Below are positions 46,561 to 58,919 of a DNA stretch of 64,000 bases, piece by piece. Every line of letters begins with the position of its first letter. Position 1 is the stretch's first letter. The notes under the pieces are model-generated. The model saw nothing but the letters and a program-made list of their open reading frames with translations. It was not told where the DNA came from and did not search any database. The position numbers and the translations under genes are program-made. The stretch spans positions 47,319,570 through 47,383,569 of the forward strand of contig OX579634.1 of the NCBI GenBank assembly GCA_951230915.1. The letters run 5' to 3'. Origin of the DNA: Antitrichia curtipendula. Lineage: Eukaryota > Streptophyta > Bryopsida > Hypnales > Leucodontaceae.

Positions 46561-48404
46561 CAGGAGATCAGTTGTCTTTGTTTGTTCTTTCACATGAAGT
46601 CGAATGATACTTTTAATTATTCACCAATTGATGTCTCTTATGATAACCTGTTACGTCTAAATTAATCCTTCAATTTCTAGTTATTTTTTGGATTGTTCTT
46701 ATAATTATCTTTGAATGAATGTATTGTTTAATATCTGAATTAATCCAATTGGTTAAAAAGGTCATCATTTAAAGAATTAAGAATTGCTTGGATGAAATGA
46801 AAACATATTGGGAAGAAACATTGGCTTGAAGCACTTTAATATGGATATCGGAGTGCTTGAGGGTCAAATGCAAATTGTGTTAGGATTTAATCTATAAAAT
46901 TCTCCTCCACACAATTTTTCATTGATTTGTTTTTCATTGGTTGAAAATTTAAGTGAAGACAATCATGGCAAAGCACCCTTGTTTTCCAAATCTACAAAAT
47001 AAATGATATAACCATAATATCAAAATTTGTTGTTGAATTTCATTAAATTAGAACAATTCCTTTAAAATAGTGAGGTGGACCTTTAAGAAATGAAGGAAAC
47101 AAAATGAAGCTCTAGGGTCATGAGTGAGATGGGGTAGAAAGCTTAGTAAAGCAATGCACAATGTTGTGAATGCTACGCATTTGTATAGTAATTTATATAG
47201 CAAGCTTTTACAAATGTCAAAATAGCACATAGAATAATGCCAATTTTAATAATGGTTCCTTCTTTGGTAGCATTGCAATTCTATACAATTATTCAATTCA
47301 AGTTAATATCCCAAAGATAGAAAGGTTGCATCTTTTGGGTGTACAACACAATGACAAAAGTGTTTTGTGAATACCAGATTTGAATAATTGAGGGCAAGAC
47401 ACAAGTGATTTTGTAACAGTACACAAGTGATTTCACAAGCAATAATTGAGAAAATATAACGATTGCTTGTGAAATACCTACCTCCACCCCATGTTTGTAT
47501 TTTTTTTTAAAGTTGCTTGGGCTCTAAACAATATGGGATATCAATTGCCATATTTATTTTGTATATATTTGTATAATTCATGTCCATTATTCATATAGAT
47601 ATATATGTATTTTGTATGTTTCTATATATATTCCGAACGTGTTTCATGTGCTTCATGTATTTTGTATTTTGTATCCATATCTCGTATCCCAAAGTGCCAA
47701 ACCCTAATCTTCTTGATGCCAAGATAGTCTTCAATCACGACAATTAGTGGCAATTGTTTACTTTTTTAATTGGAGATCAACAATTTGGGAAAAGGAGGGG
47801 GGGGGGGGGGGTAATTGAGATCAATGGCTATGGAATTTTCCAACCTAGGAGGTAGAATTGTAAAAATTAGAGTTGTTTGCATCTTTTGGATGCATAGTCA
47901 ATAAAGGATTTGATATCCTTGAGTTTTTGATATATTGTATGGATTCTTATCTTGAGCTTATATTTCACATTGTCTTTTGAGCAAAGCTTTTAAATTTTTT
48001 TGAAGATGAGAGGTGTTGTGTATGTGAATTTGAAATTGTTCAATTAGATAAGGGAGTACTACAAAAGTAATTTAAATATTTTTTGTAAATAATTGAAGCA
48101 AAATTTGAAGCTTGTCCAATATTTTATAAATTTGCAAACCAATATTTGCAAAACAAAAACAAGATTATTTGAAGGTCTTTAGTCCATTTTGAAATCTAAA
48201 ATGCTATAATTAGAAAATCTACAAATAATTTGAAAATAAAAATGACATGTTGAACAATTAAAATTCCAAATTTAAATCATCTTGACATGTATGTGTTGGA
48301 ATTGACCTATGGGATACAAAACTCAAGAACAACAAATCTACATGTAGTCCTACCATGAGAAAGAATGAAAAATCTATTGGTTTGATTCTACTAAAGTGGA
48401 TACC
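46561..48404. other. AT-rich intergenic stretch with a poly-G run
   Basis: No gene supported. A run of 15 G residues is at 47797-47811, and 'tgtattttgtat' repeats occur near 47600-47690. The open frames at 47048 and 47293 lack any recognisable feature. Confidence 0.5.
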
Positions 48405-48600
48405 CCTAAAACACCACTTTTTGTTGCTATGCCTAGTTATTGTTATTAAACTAGTCAAATTTTGTATTTTTTTGTTGGTAAGTGACAAAATAGTCTAATG
48501 CACTAGAGAACGAGACATTTGGATATTCTATGCAAAAGTTATAAAGGATTCAACTTATTTTCAGTAGATGTTCCAAAATCGTCTCTTCCATGTAGGTAGA
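48405..48600. repeat. Copy of the 'tggcaagtg' dispersed repeat
   Basis: The segment contains 'caccactttttgttgctatg', 'cctagttattgttatt', 'ttggtaagtgacaaaatag', 'catttggatattctatgca' and 'cttccatgtaggta', in the same order as the units at 32.5-34.1 kb. Confidence 0.6.
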
Positions 48601-51600
48601 GAGAGAGAAAAATATAGTAGATTTTTACTATACACCCCATGACTGGGCGTTTTCTAACTATGCTTAATCTTAAACGTTTACAATCTCAGGCTTTTGTACC
48701 ATTGATGCAATCAATAGCATGACAAAATAAAAACTCATGCGACTGTAATACTTCAACTCCTTAGAGCATGTTAGACAAGAAGGTTGGAGAAATATATGTC
48801 AAACATCCATTTGAGGGTGTGCAAGAATACTAAGTCCAAATCATCTTAATCACTTGAAATACTATGAGTCAAGCATCTCCTAGTTTCATTGTCAATTGAT
48901 CTATTGAGTCCCCAAACTAGAGTGCTCTGGGTACTATGATCATGACAAGGTAACGGGCAAACTAGTATCTGTTGCTTAGTCCAACAAACAAGTTTTCAAA
49001 CCATGGTGACTATATCGTGTATGTTAGGAAACTGATGAAGCATTATCCATCAGACCAACATCTTTGGTTAACCATTAGAGCCTCATATAATTGCCAAAAT
49101 AACTTCATAGCATTTGCATAGCATGATGGAAGAATAAGCATCTCAAAATATTGCAATTGAGACAAAGGTTCGAACAAGGTTATGCAACTACTGCATTAAA
49201 ATGCAAGTGCAATAAAATTGTAGACTTAATATACGTAAATTTATGATCAATTGAATCAAATTCAAAGCCATGCATAGTTCAGAATAACTGTAAGCACAAA
49301 GTGAAGAAGCAAAAATTACTCTAAAAAATGGTGACTGGTCAGCAAGGTTGGTTCCGTAATAATTTAGCCATAAGAGCATAAGAAATCCCATTTGAGCAAT
49401 CCAGATGCTATGTTGACGGAGTTGCCTCACCTGCACCCAAGGCCACAAAACAAACACGTAATCAGTTTTTGATCATGTGCGAGGTGTCTTCAATAGTACT
49501 CCAATTTTTATCCTTGCCACAACAAAGGCAATAGCAAGTCAGAATAGGTTTTCTCATCATCAAGCATGTAACTCTATTGTCTTTCATTGTGCTCTCTTGA
49601 AATTTGGAATGTAAGTATAAAACCTTGCTAGCCATTGGTGCAGAGGCAATGTGCTTGCACCATCGTCACGAAAAACCCCAACTATGTATTACAAGTTGTG
49701 GTAATCACTCTACATGCATCTACTCAAGACTGACCAACCAAAAGACTCTCGTTAAGCATCAACACCGAATGGTTTGTGTGTGGTAGAAGTGTCACTCATC
49801 TACTGTTATAACATGCAAGAGGAGCAACTTTGCATTAGCAAGTAATTAACTTGCATAGTATGCCTAAACAAATGAGAACCATAATCCCTTGGGCTATTGG
49901 AGTTTTTCAGTTCTTGCTTGGAGCCACTACTTCATTAAGTATGACAAATGTCCAGTTGTGGTTGTAATTCTATGCACTAACCGTTGTGCCATGTAATGAC
50001 TCAGGTTGTTAAACTAGCAAGATTGAATATGATACAATGTCGATCATGGTTGTAACTTTGTTTATTGTGTTTTAATGGCTTATGGTCCAGCTTGGTGATT
50101 TTGTACTGACAACATTCATTGCACCAAAATGGAGTAACCAGATTGGAATACTCCATGTTTAACTGTTGTCAAACTTCATGTTGATATTCAGCACTTATGG
50201 ACAGGTGGCTTTTGGATTTTGCAATATGTCCAATAATTGACTTATAAAAAGTAAAAAGAGTATAGATTCCCAAATGGAACAATCCGCTAGATTCTCAAAT
50301 GGAACAAAGCCAGAGAGAGAAAGATATTTTAGAGATGTATAGAATGATGATGAATTTATTTTTTTAACATACCACCTTCAAAGGTTGTAGCAAAGACTAA
50401 CACAACATAACATCCATGACAACCAACAAATTGAACCTGGATTCTTGTGCTATAGGTTCCTAGTCAAAATACAAGTGGAGGAACACAAACAAGTCTACCA
50501 TGTGAGTAAGTCAGCATAGGAAGTTGAACCGGCAACATTGTAGATGCAACTATAGGTCTCTACACCTAGTCCCATATATTATCCGGGGTAGTTTAAGGTC
50601 ATTTTGGATTAATGATGGCATTTTTAGGCAAGGTGTAATTTTGGGTGTACCCTTGTTAACTACATAATGGATGCTAACTACATTTGCTATCCTCAATGCA
50701 TCCATTCTAAAATAGATTGCATGACATGTCTCATGTTAGTACTTAATTAACATTATAAAAAATTTGGCCCCTATTTCCAATGATAGATTTTAGTTTCTTA
50801 GATGATTTTGAGAACTAGTAGAAACCTCAATTGTTAGCTTGGCAAGTGATACAAACTCAAGACAAACTAGTGGAAGGCATTTGCGGCCAAATTATGGTGT
50901 TTTAGAATTGGAATCATGCTAGAAGTCCAACGATGAAACCAAATTGTCAAGATTTCCTTCCGTGTGAAGGATTCCTTCTTCATTAATAATTAAAAGAGAT
51001 AGTGGGATTTTATTATCCTTCCTCAAATGTACAAAGCAAAACTATGAGCCTGCACATCTTTAATAGAATTCCATGGAAGGTTCTATAAAAAGTTCTAAAT
51101 TTTTTTGACTTACAGAAGATCCTCTTAATAATGGTCAACCCCCCAAAATCAATGATAAAAAATTCCTAGAAATAACTTAGGATGCAATAAATTTCATTAA
51201 AAATTAGTATATCTTTTTTTATGTTGACGTATTGACTTGGCATGCCGCATCAATATTTGTGGATGCTATGTCAATTGCCACTTTACTAACTGAATGGATG
51301 AAGATATTCCCATGTGGCACTGCTTGCTCCGTTGGTGCTAATGTAGCCCTCACGTGGTAGCCACATGGCGACCTCTTATAACCTCGGGGAGATCATGTTT
51401 TGGGAGACATCCTTTAGAATCTCCTAGGAATCAAACTATATTTTTTTTTATTCCATGTTTTGGGGCTTGTTCATTATGATGCATTTTTGTGGACATCCAT
51501 GTAGACATAGTTGATGTCCAAAAAATACCTACCATATTATGGGCCCATTACAAAAACATGGGTTTCTTTTAATGTAATCTACTATATAAAATTAATTTAA

Positions 51601-51759
51601 GGGTGTTGCCAAGTTAGTCAACAAGGGACTTCAAATTGGTTGCCCACCAAACGTGAATAGTGTCACAAACTTTGAAAAATGTTGAATCTCAAATTGCGTG
51701 ATTACATTGGAGACTGAAATTTTTTTTAGAGATGGCTAACCTGATCTTGTTTAGATCCT
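48601..51759. other. Intergenic stretch without recognised gene
   Basis: No coding or RNA signature. Between about 51250 and 51590 the sequence ('ccacatggcgacctc', 'catgttttgggagacatcc', 'acatgggtttcttttaatg') loosely resembles the right part of the CACTA-type element at 21349-22590, but no left end was found. The 89-codon frame at 49188-49457 is unsupported. Confidence 0.45.
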
Positions 51760-52100
51760 TTATTTTTCAAAAAAATTCAAAAATCATTTTATATTTAAAT
51801 TTAAATTTAGCTAATTTGTCACACTTTGCAGTTTAGGGTTTTTTAGTATTGGGGAGTATCCAAACTTAATGATCTAGATCTGAAATTTCTATGGTCTATT
51901 TCCATAGTAGGAAGTCATATTTCTACCAAAGGAAATTTAAAAACATTTTATTTTATGCCCTCCACATACGTGCAAACAGGGCTCCCTTGCGCGAGCAGTT
52001 CTGAACATTCAAAATTGTTTCAAGATCATTTTTTTGGTGAAATGTCTTTCCTATAAAGTCCTCCCAAATGGACAATTTTAGTTTCTTTAAAAATTGTTTT
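51760..52100. repeat. Single arm related to the 1.6 kb foldback
   Basis: The segment shares 'tagctaatttgtcacactt', 'agtattggggagtatccaaa', 'cttaatgat.tag', 'ccctccacatacgtgcaaa', 'agggctccc' and 'gtcctcccaaatg' with the arms at 1591-2640, but no inverted partner follows. It is a decayed single-arm copy. Confidence 0.6.
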
Positions 52101-54225
52101 TCCTATTTTTTACAAATTAAAATGTGAAAGTACCTATTTTCATGAGATTTTGCACTTTTCCAGTTCTCCTACTTAGAGAATTTTTCTATGCTTTTCCTTC
52201 CTAGGGTAACTTCTTCTTAAAGGTGTATACATTGAACATATTTTTCAGATTTTTTTAAAATTGTTTTTCTAATTATACAGTACTCCCAAAAAAACATGAG
52301 TATTGTGGAAAACGCTACGCAAAGTGGACGGTCTTTCTTGCATTCACCCATAAGTTCTAGCATCAAAGGGTTCAAAGACAAAAGACCCAATTATAGTCAA
52401 ACTAAATTACTATAACTTTTTGTTTGCCGATGTGGAGCAAGTTCAAGTTGAATGTACTATGGTTCAATCATATGACATCACAACTGCAAGTAATTACTAT
52501 ATACACCATTGCTTTGTTTTGCACAAACACATCGTGCCAAGATCATATCGAGCCAACATGAGAGCAAGCGTGCCATAAGTAACAATAGACCTTGTAATTG
52601 ACTAGCAACCTAACCACACCAAAGTCCAATAGCTCCTGACCAACAGTAAATACCATGGTTATAGGGAAAACACCTCGTGGCTTGTGATGTAAGTCACAAT
52701 CACGGTAAAAGCTTGCAAACAATGATAGCAATGCAAAAACATTCTATCACCATAAACACTTTACACTTGCGACATCCATAGCATAGTAAAGAAATAAAAC
52801 ACCCATCATACATGGTACACCAGGTGTAGAAGGTGGTTTCACAACCACTCCTTTACTAATAAAACGTGAGGAAAAGTTTCTAAAGAAACTGGAAAAAACT
52901 CACAATCAAACTACTACAGTCAAGTCAATGCCATTCTTGAAGAATGGTCGCATGTTTGGATGAAGTGCACAAGGCTAAACCTCTCACTCCATCACGTGGG
53001 AGACTCAATTTAAAAAAGATGAGTCTCCAAAACCTCCATGTGGAGGTCAAGGGGTTTGAGGTCCCTAATTGAGATGTCGGGATCCCGTTGACGTCCCGGA
53101 TGCTCCAAACCTCCCTTATCACCTTAACGACTCCGCAACCACCGTCCGATGCAGAATCCAAGCCCACGCAACTCTCATGACAGTTTTGTTCTTCTTAAAC
53201 GGATATTTTTTGTTCTTTACAATGTTACTGGGTTCATTCTTGCATTTAGAAATTCTTCCATTCCCTACATTTTCCAAGTGAATAATCTACTTAGAAGTTA
53301 AGCATTAACTGGTACTTCAACTCAAATCACTTATTGCAAAATGCAACAAATAGAACAATGTGTTCATTGCAATCTATAATTTAAGTACAGCTCTATTCCT
53401 TCCTAATGATGAGCTTAGCTTGAGGAAAATATGCTTTAAGTGCAATTTTGTGACATTTAAGGCCATAATAGTTATTCCTGTAAGGTAGAAGCACCTAACT
53501 GCTACACCTTTTGTTCTCCAACCCTTAAAAAATGACCTTGAATGAACACTTTATGACTCAAAACTACCACAATTTTTCCAAATTAGCATATGAAAGGTGA
53601 AGAGCTTTTTGAAGCAACCAATGAAAGTTGAGATATTTCATACTTCAAAGGTGTTCATTTGAAATGAGTTTAGTGTTATGTAGAAGAATACATATTCCCA
53701 TAATCAATACTACCTGAACTCTAAAACCTACATTTGGATCAAAAAGCATTACAAAAGTATATATTGATCATACAAGATGCACACAATTAGAACATGAGAG
53801 TTAATGAAGGTCAAGTATTGGATTTTGGTGCAGTAAGAGACAATACTTAGAAAATTCATAATTTATTTATATGGTGCCAAAATAATGCGTGTTGAAGTGC
53901 ATTGGAATCTTCTTTCAATTGCCAATAAAATCTTACAAAAATATTTTAAACTTAATACTAATAACTATTCCCAGTTATAATACTAGTAATTGGTCTTAGT
54001 TATAATTAGTGATGATTATAGGAGTACAAATTTTAGTGTGGAACAACATTTGCATGCTCTTTATGCTCCCCAATTGCTACTATATCCTAACTTCCTAAGA
54101 ATCACGATGTAGATGAAAATTTGAAACTCTAATTCCCACATGCTGTAACTTGAATCCCTTAATTTACATATGCATCAAATTTGATCCTCTACTTATCAGT
54201 TATCACATACTGCAAATAAAGTCCT
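52101..54225. other. Intergenic stretch with one small GC-richer island
   Basis: No gene supported. 53030-53165 is clearly GC-richer ('gatcccgttgacgtcccgg') and open on the minus strand as part of an 80-codon frame (52925-53167), possibly a fragment of a gene or retroelement that I cannot place. Confidence 0.4.
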
Positions 54226-54761
54226 TTAACCCCTTAAGGACTAAGGCTTTAAATGGTTAATAGCTCTAAGATGGAATTGAAATACAATAATCCCAATGGT
54301 GAGATTGTTCTAGCAAACAAACCTAACCGTGTCTAAATTTTTTTTGGAAAATTGTAAAATTGCATTCACAAATGAATCCTATAAATTATTTTTTTAGAAA
54401 GATGCTTAAATTTCTTACAAAACTAAGATTGTCCTTAATTTTCTCATCACTAGTCCAAATAGAATGAATTAAAGCTTCAAATGTAGACAAAAATATAAAA
54501 ATTTAGGAGAATTTTTTTTTAAAAATTATTTTAACTTTATGTGATTTTTTTGTATTGCCCGTCGACTTCCATTTCTGGCTTACTGTGCCATAACTTTTTC
54601 TCCTAGGCATCGATTGAAATAAGAATTATATATCCATGGAGCTTTCACAAAACTACACATCCTCAAAGAGTCTAAAAAAAATTCACTACAAATTGTGACA
54701 ATAGAAACTTACTCAGATCCAAATTGTCCCCTAAGGAGGCAAATGGTCCTTTAGGGGTTAA
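54226..54761. mobile_element. Copy of the TTAA/CCCCTAAA repeat family (536 bp)
   Basis: TTAA at 54226-54229 is followed by CCCCTTAAGGACTAAGG. The right end reads GGTCCTTTAGGGG followed by TTAA at 54758-54761. The interior matches the 13.4 and 14.7 kb copies ('agattgtccttaattttctc', 'gccataactttttctcc', 'aattgtcccctaaggagg'). No coding capacity. Confidence 0.85.
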
Positions 54762-56000
54762 CCCATAAACGACAACATGGACATTTTGTGTCTGATGAAT
54801 GACAAAGAATCCTTTTGTGTAGGACAAAAGTGCAACTACTCATCCTCAGACTTTTGTTGTGAAAAGGGGAGCTCTTCTAGAGTAGTTGGACTTCCAATGA
54901 GTATTTCTGCATTTTTTTAAGCCAATGACTACCACAATATTCAAAGGAGTGATTTCCACAATCACTAATCCATCCTTTAAGGGTTAATTAACACATAATC
55001 CCTTTGTCCCCAAACGATTCTCCACAATTTTGATGAGACTTTTTTATGTCAATTTCATCCATCATATTGTGAAAAACATAATTAAGAAAGGTTCCAAATT
55101 TTATATCACTAGAAGCAGTGAAAAACACTGCATGTGTTCATTGCAACCTAAATAAAATTAGCCACAATGTTACCTTCTCAAAAAAACCCTCAAAAAACCA
55201 TAATCATTTAGGGAGTACCACAGAATTCATCCCGTACACACAAGGATTGGAAGCACGTAAGGATTCCAAACCACCCTGTCTGTCTAGTGTTTTAAGTGCA
55301 GACCGGCATTAACCTCATCACAAGTACGGCTCCAGAAACGGCTTCTTCTCTTTGGCCTACCGATTTCTACACTGCAGGTTGGTCAGTGGTTTTCCTGGAC
55401 CTTCCAGAAGGCCGGCCACACAACGCCTGTGGATTCGACACCCACATTCTAAACTCTGCTGATCTTCTTCCCATGCAACTCACTACGCAGATAACTGAAA
55501 TTCTCCTAGTGTCCAAAAGCAAAAAAATACGCCATCACTATTACAACTACTAAGCGTACAAGAGATCATTTATTACAACTACTAAGCGTACAAGAGAAAA
55601 GTATGGAGTACATTTTAGAGGAGTTGCCAAGACGCTCCCAAAACTGCTTATATTAATTTTCTTACGGAGCGAAAAAGACTGAGAATTCGAAGACGGGTTC
55701 CAGCATAAACTGAGCACTTTGAGAATTTGAAGGTAGCTGTTGACAAAGGATACCATAATCCTACATTCTTACATCATTTACGTCACCTTTGCTCTCGCCC
55801 TATTACAGCACCTGAGGGGTATGGGTAGCTAATGCATTCAACAGACATAGGTTTCATATCCCTCTCACCACAAATTTATCCCGGAACTCGATTCTAAAAA
55901 CTGTTCGCCTGTCCCAGGAAGTTGTGAAGTCCTGTTCAGCTGAATTAACTCCATCCATTTCGCTTCACCTCATCCATCCGACCTAATTCCTAGTTACAAC
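54762..56000. other. Spacer and 3' flank of the kinase gene, with a short tandem duplication
   Basis: The unit tattacaactactaagcgt (plus 'acaagaga') occurs at 55539-55565 and 55571-55597, a 32-base period. The ~450 bases before 56001 are GC-richer and probably include the kinase 3' UTR. The 85-codon frame at 55296-55553 is not supported by a domain. Confidence 0.45.
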
Positions 56001-57401
56001 TCATTCCTCTATAGTGACGTATCTCGAAGCCACAGACGAAACATTGCCGAGCCTCCTTTCAATCATCTGAGATGTCGGTATAGGTTTCTGGTGGTGATAT
56101 CCCTCGACATCCTCCTTCTTGAAACCCAACTTGGAAACCATCTCCACAAGAGCCTCCACAATCTCTGCGAATTCAGGTCTCGCATCTGGATCTCTATGCC
56201 AACACCTGCTTAGCAGATCCCTCACCCCAGAGCTCAGATGCGAAGGCAATTGAGGCCTGCGCCCATCGATCACTTGATCGAATGGGACCTTTCCACACCG
56301 TTCAAACGGGACGAGTCCCGTCAAGATCTCATAGCAGGTCATAGCATAGCTATACACATCCATCTTTGTGGTGAACTCAATGCTCCCCATAGACCGCCGG
56401 TTCTTGGAGAAATGGAGAAGCTCGGGTGCTCGCCACAAGCCAGAGCCAAGAATTCCAGCGGAGGATTCGTAATCGGCCACTGCGCACCGAAAAACACCTG
56501 AAGGAGGGTAATCCTTGGATTGGTAATCAGCAGGGAGAGGGTACCGTACCAACACATTGGCTGCCTTCACGTCTCGATGGAGAATGCCCACGGAGTGCAA
56601 ATAGTGCACGCCACACGCAATGGTCAGCATGTAAAACAACGCTTCCGGCTCCTGGAACGGTGGACCTTGGTTGCTGCGGTTCTCCATAATCACATCCATG
56701 GCCTTGCGTAAATCCCGCAAGTGAATCTCCATCAGAATGGCGTATTTCTGATTCTCCAAGATGACGCCCTTGATCATTCTGCACACGGCGGGGTGAGAGC
56801 AAGCGAACAAATTGGCAGGGAGTTTAGAGCGGAGAGCTTGGACAGAATCCGGTTTGAACACTTTGACAGCGAAAGCAGCGTTGCTGCCCACGTACGCCTT
56901 GAACACTTGTGCCTGGGCACCTTCTGCAAGCATTGGCCCTAAGGCGAAATCCCCCGGATTGAACACCCCGTCAGTTTCCTCGGGATTTGTCAGGACCTCT
57001 TTCGTCAAGGCGAACGATGGGTCGAACTCAGCCCAGTGCTCCTTCGAAAATGCCGTGTCGAATTCGATGTCGCTGGAAAGGCTTAACGACCGTTGATGAC
57101 TCATTCTGTCAATCCTTGACGAATATGGTGATCCAGAGTCGACAACCTCGTGCTCCAATTCAAACTGCGCTTCAGGTGTTGGAACAGATGACGAATCGTC
57201 GGACAGGAATAAATCCGAAATCCCACCTTGCTCGTTCATGTCGACCATCGCTCTTCTGAAAAACCGAAACTCTGGCGTAAGATGCTTGAATTCGTCTTCG
57301 TTCTGTACTCCTGTAGATTCACACGTAGAGCCTCTCAACTTCAAACATTCTGAAGTTCTGCTCGACAGTAGAAAACCGACGCGGTCATGAATAAGTTGGT
57401 C
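56001..57401 (-). CDS. Protein kinase (TKL-like), main exon, with DYE in place of DFG
   Basis: This exon begins after GTTTGCCCAG (acceptor) at 57401 and runs 467 codons to a stop. An N-terminal Ser/acidic region (~150 aa) precedes the kinase domain. Motifs: a glycine-poor loop (LGPMLAEGAQAQVFKAYV), the ATP lysine in AFAVKVFK, HRDVKAAN (complete catalytic loop), AVADYESSAG at 56460-56480 where DFG is expected (Asp kept, Phe-Gly replaced by Tyr-Glu), GLWRAPELL (APE), DVYSYAMTCYEILTGLVPF and RCWHRDPDARPEF. Lys, HRD, Asn and the metal-binding Asp remain, so activity is possible but the activation segment is atypical. The insert between HRD and DYE is longer than usual. Overall style resembles bryophyte-expanded TKL kinases, an impression only. 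The first in-frame ATG inside this exon is at 57248, so the true start is either there or in an upstream exon. Confidence 0.85.
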   Translation of the reverse strand, partial: DQLIHDRVGFLLSSRTSECLKLRGSTCESTGVQNEDEFKHLTPEFRFFRRAMVDMNEQGGISDLFLSDDSSSVPTPEAQFELEHEVVDSGSPYSSRIDRMSHQRSLSLSSDIEFDTAFSKEHWAEFDPSFALTKEVLTNPEETDGVFNPGDFALGPMLAEGAQAQVFKAYVGSNAAFAVKVFKPDSVQALRSKLPANLFACSHPAVCRMIKGVILENQKYAILMEIHLRDLRKAMDVIMENRSNQGPPFQEPEALFYMLTIACGVHYLHSVGILHRDVKAANVLVRYPLPADYQSKDYPPSGVFRCAVADYESSAGILGSGLWRAPELLHFSKNRRSMGSIEFTTKMDVYSYAMTCYEILTGLVPFERCGKVPFDQVIDGRRPQLPSHLSSGVRDLLSRCWHRDPDARPEFAEIVEALVEMVSKLGFKKEDVEGYHHQKPIPTSQMIERRLGNVSSVASRYVTIEE

Positions 57402-57744
57402 CTGGGCAAACAAAACAATGACAGTGAGGAGCTAGCTGATGAAGTCGGCAGCAATATCTCTTAGTGAAAAGCCCTCATAATAGTGCCAACAAGCAAGCAA
57501 GCAAGCACATAGTCATCATCGAATGAAAATAGACCTTATTAGGAGGAAGAAAATGACACACCCGCTACGACTGTTCGAGATTCCTAACCTCACAATGTTG
57601 TGAATACACCAAAATTACTTTGAAGTCGCCTCTCTAATCCTCAGGAGTCATCGTCAAGAGCACGTCTGGACAGTATGTAAAATGAAAGAGTTCTATCCTT
57701 CTCAACCAAGTTAGTGGTGAATGGGTCCACTGTTTCCAAAGCTA

Positions 57745-57985
57745 AAGCAGGGAACCATTTGCATACGGCTCGTCTTGCTGCGAGAGAAAAGTCATCCATT
57801 TTCAAAGCAAGTTCTGTCATCTAAACACATGTCTTGCAAGAAACAAGACTCACTTCTAGGTTCTATCCAAGTCAAAGATGCCTCTATGAGATACACCAGA
57901 GACGCAATACTCATAGTTCAAGGCTAGTTAGGGATCGTGATTGGAACCCTACTGCTTCAAACTTCAACAATTCATGACGTATTGA
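57745..57985. repeat. Dispersed repeat in the kinase intron (partner in SDC intron 2)
   Basis: The segment shares 'gggaaccatttgcat', 'gtcatctaaacac', 'gtcaaagatg', 'atgagataca', 'gcaatactcatagttcaagg' and 'caacaattcatgac' with 37260-37545, same strand and order. Confidence 0.65.
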
Positions 57986-58097
57986 AATGATGTATATTTC
58001 AGTGAACAGGAATGCTTTAGAAATGTTGACAGGACCAACAACAAAACAAAATCCATTCTAACAAAGCATTTGAAGCCACGGGATATGGGTTCTCTAC

Positions 58098-58205
58098 CTT
58101 AACAGCCAAGGGAGAGTTCCATGATGTCACGTCCGAGGCGATTGGAGAGTCTGGAGTTCACGAATACTGAGGTCCTTCCAGGCTGAAAACTCTCCACCAG
58201 ACTAC
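58098..58205 (-). CDS. Probable upstream exon of the kinase gene (borders uncertain)
   Basis: The 3' border is a good donor, TTAAG|GTAGAG, in phase 0 with the main exon; the last codons read TSWNSPLAVK before joining DQLIHDRVGF. The start of this exon is not settled: TTTTGTAG at 58206 is a possible acceptor, but the frame that leads into the main exon has a TGA about 55 bases upstream of the donor, so either a weaker acceptor (ACTCCAG) is used or this part is untranslated. Confidence 0.35.
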
Positions 58206-58667
58206 AAAAGGAAACAAACGTATATCCTAACTGAACAAGTGCTACCCCGTGGGTGCCGCCAGAAGGATGCTCGCAGGAACAAATCCAGCCATTTGCCTCC
58301 AAAAAACGGGGCTAGTTTAACCAGGCTGACTATGATTCGAAATGGGCACTAACACTTCAAAATTCTAGGCGCACTCCCAACACTAAAAAATCTTCTTGCA
58401 ACATAGAGTCGACAAAATGTCGGTAATAGACCAAAATTACTTGCACGCCACCTCTCAAATCATAACACCGAATTCAATTCCGCACGGAGGCTAGCGCCAG
58501 GCTCAACATTCGAACCCTAAACTGAAAAACAGGTGAAATCAACCTGTCTAACGGTCGGTCGACCCCCATTTTCGAGGTGTCGAGCACAATGTGAAAGATT
58601 CCGTAAACCCCAACCGAACCGACAGAATAAATTCCGGTCGGTGGGTATAACACGAGACAGAAGCAAT

Positions 58668-58904
58668 TCAAGTGCACGACCAATCGCGCTTCACGAGGGT
58701 AGGACTGGAAAGAAAGTCAACATCGCCATCGCTTTGGAAACTTTCTTGCGTCTGCACAGTGCACACTTGTTGTAGATTGCTGGGGACGGACTGCAGTGAT
58801 TTGTCGGCCATCGCTGGGGACGCAAGGGGAGCTTCCTCCCTTGAGAAACGGGCGGAGCTCACTTTCGTCACAGAGGACGCCCACAGCAGGGTTTCTTTTT
58901 TCAT
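58668..58904 (-). CDS. Possible first coding exon of the kinase gene
   Basis: A frame with ATGs at 58904 and 58811 reads MADKSLQSVPSNLQQVCTVQ and continues through QESFQSDGDVDFLSS. A donor-like CTC|GTGAAG lies near 58689. Composition is GC-rich as in the other exons. I could not find a splice path that joins it in frame to the main exon, so it may be leader sequence or a separate small gene. Confidence 0.25.
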   Translation of the reverse strand: MKKETLLWASSVTKVSSARFSREEAPLASPAMADKSLQSVPSNLQQVCTVQTQESFQSDGDVDFLSSPTLVKRDWSCT

Positions 58905-58919
58905 TTTATTTTAGGCAGT

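Noticed and set aside
55296..55553. 85-codon frame starting MQTGINLITSTAPETASS
   Set aside because: No family recognised, and it runs into the short tandem duplication; chance frame cannot be excluded.
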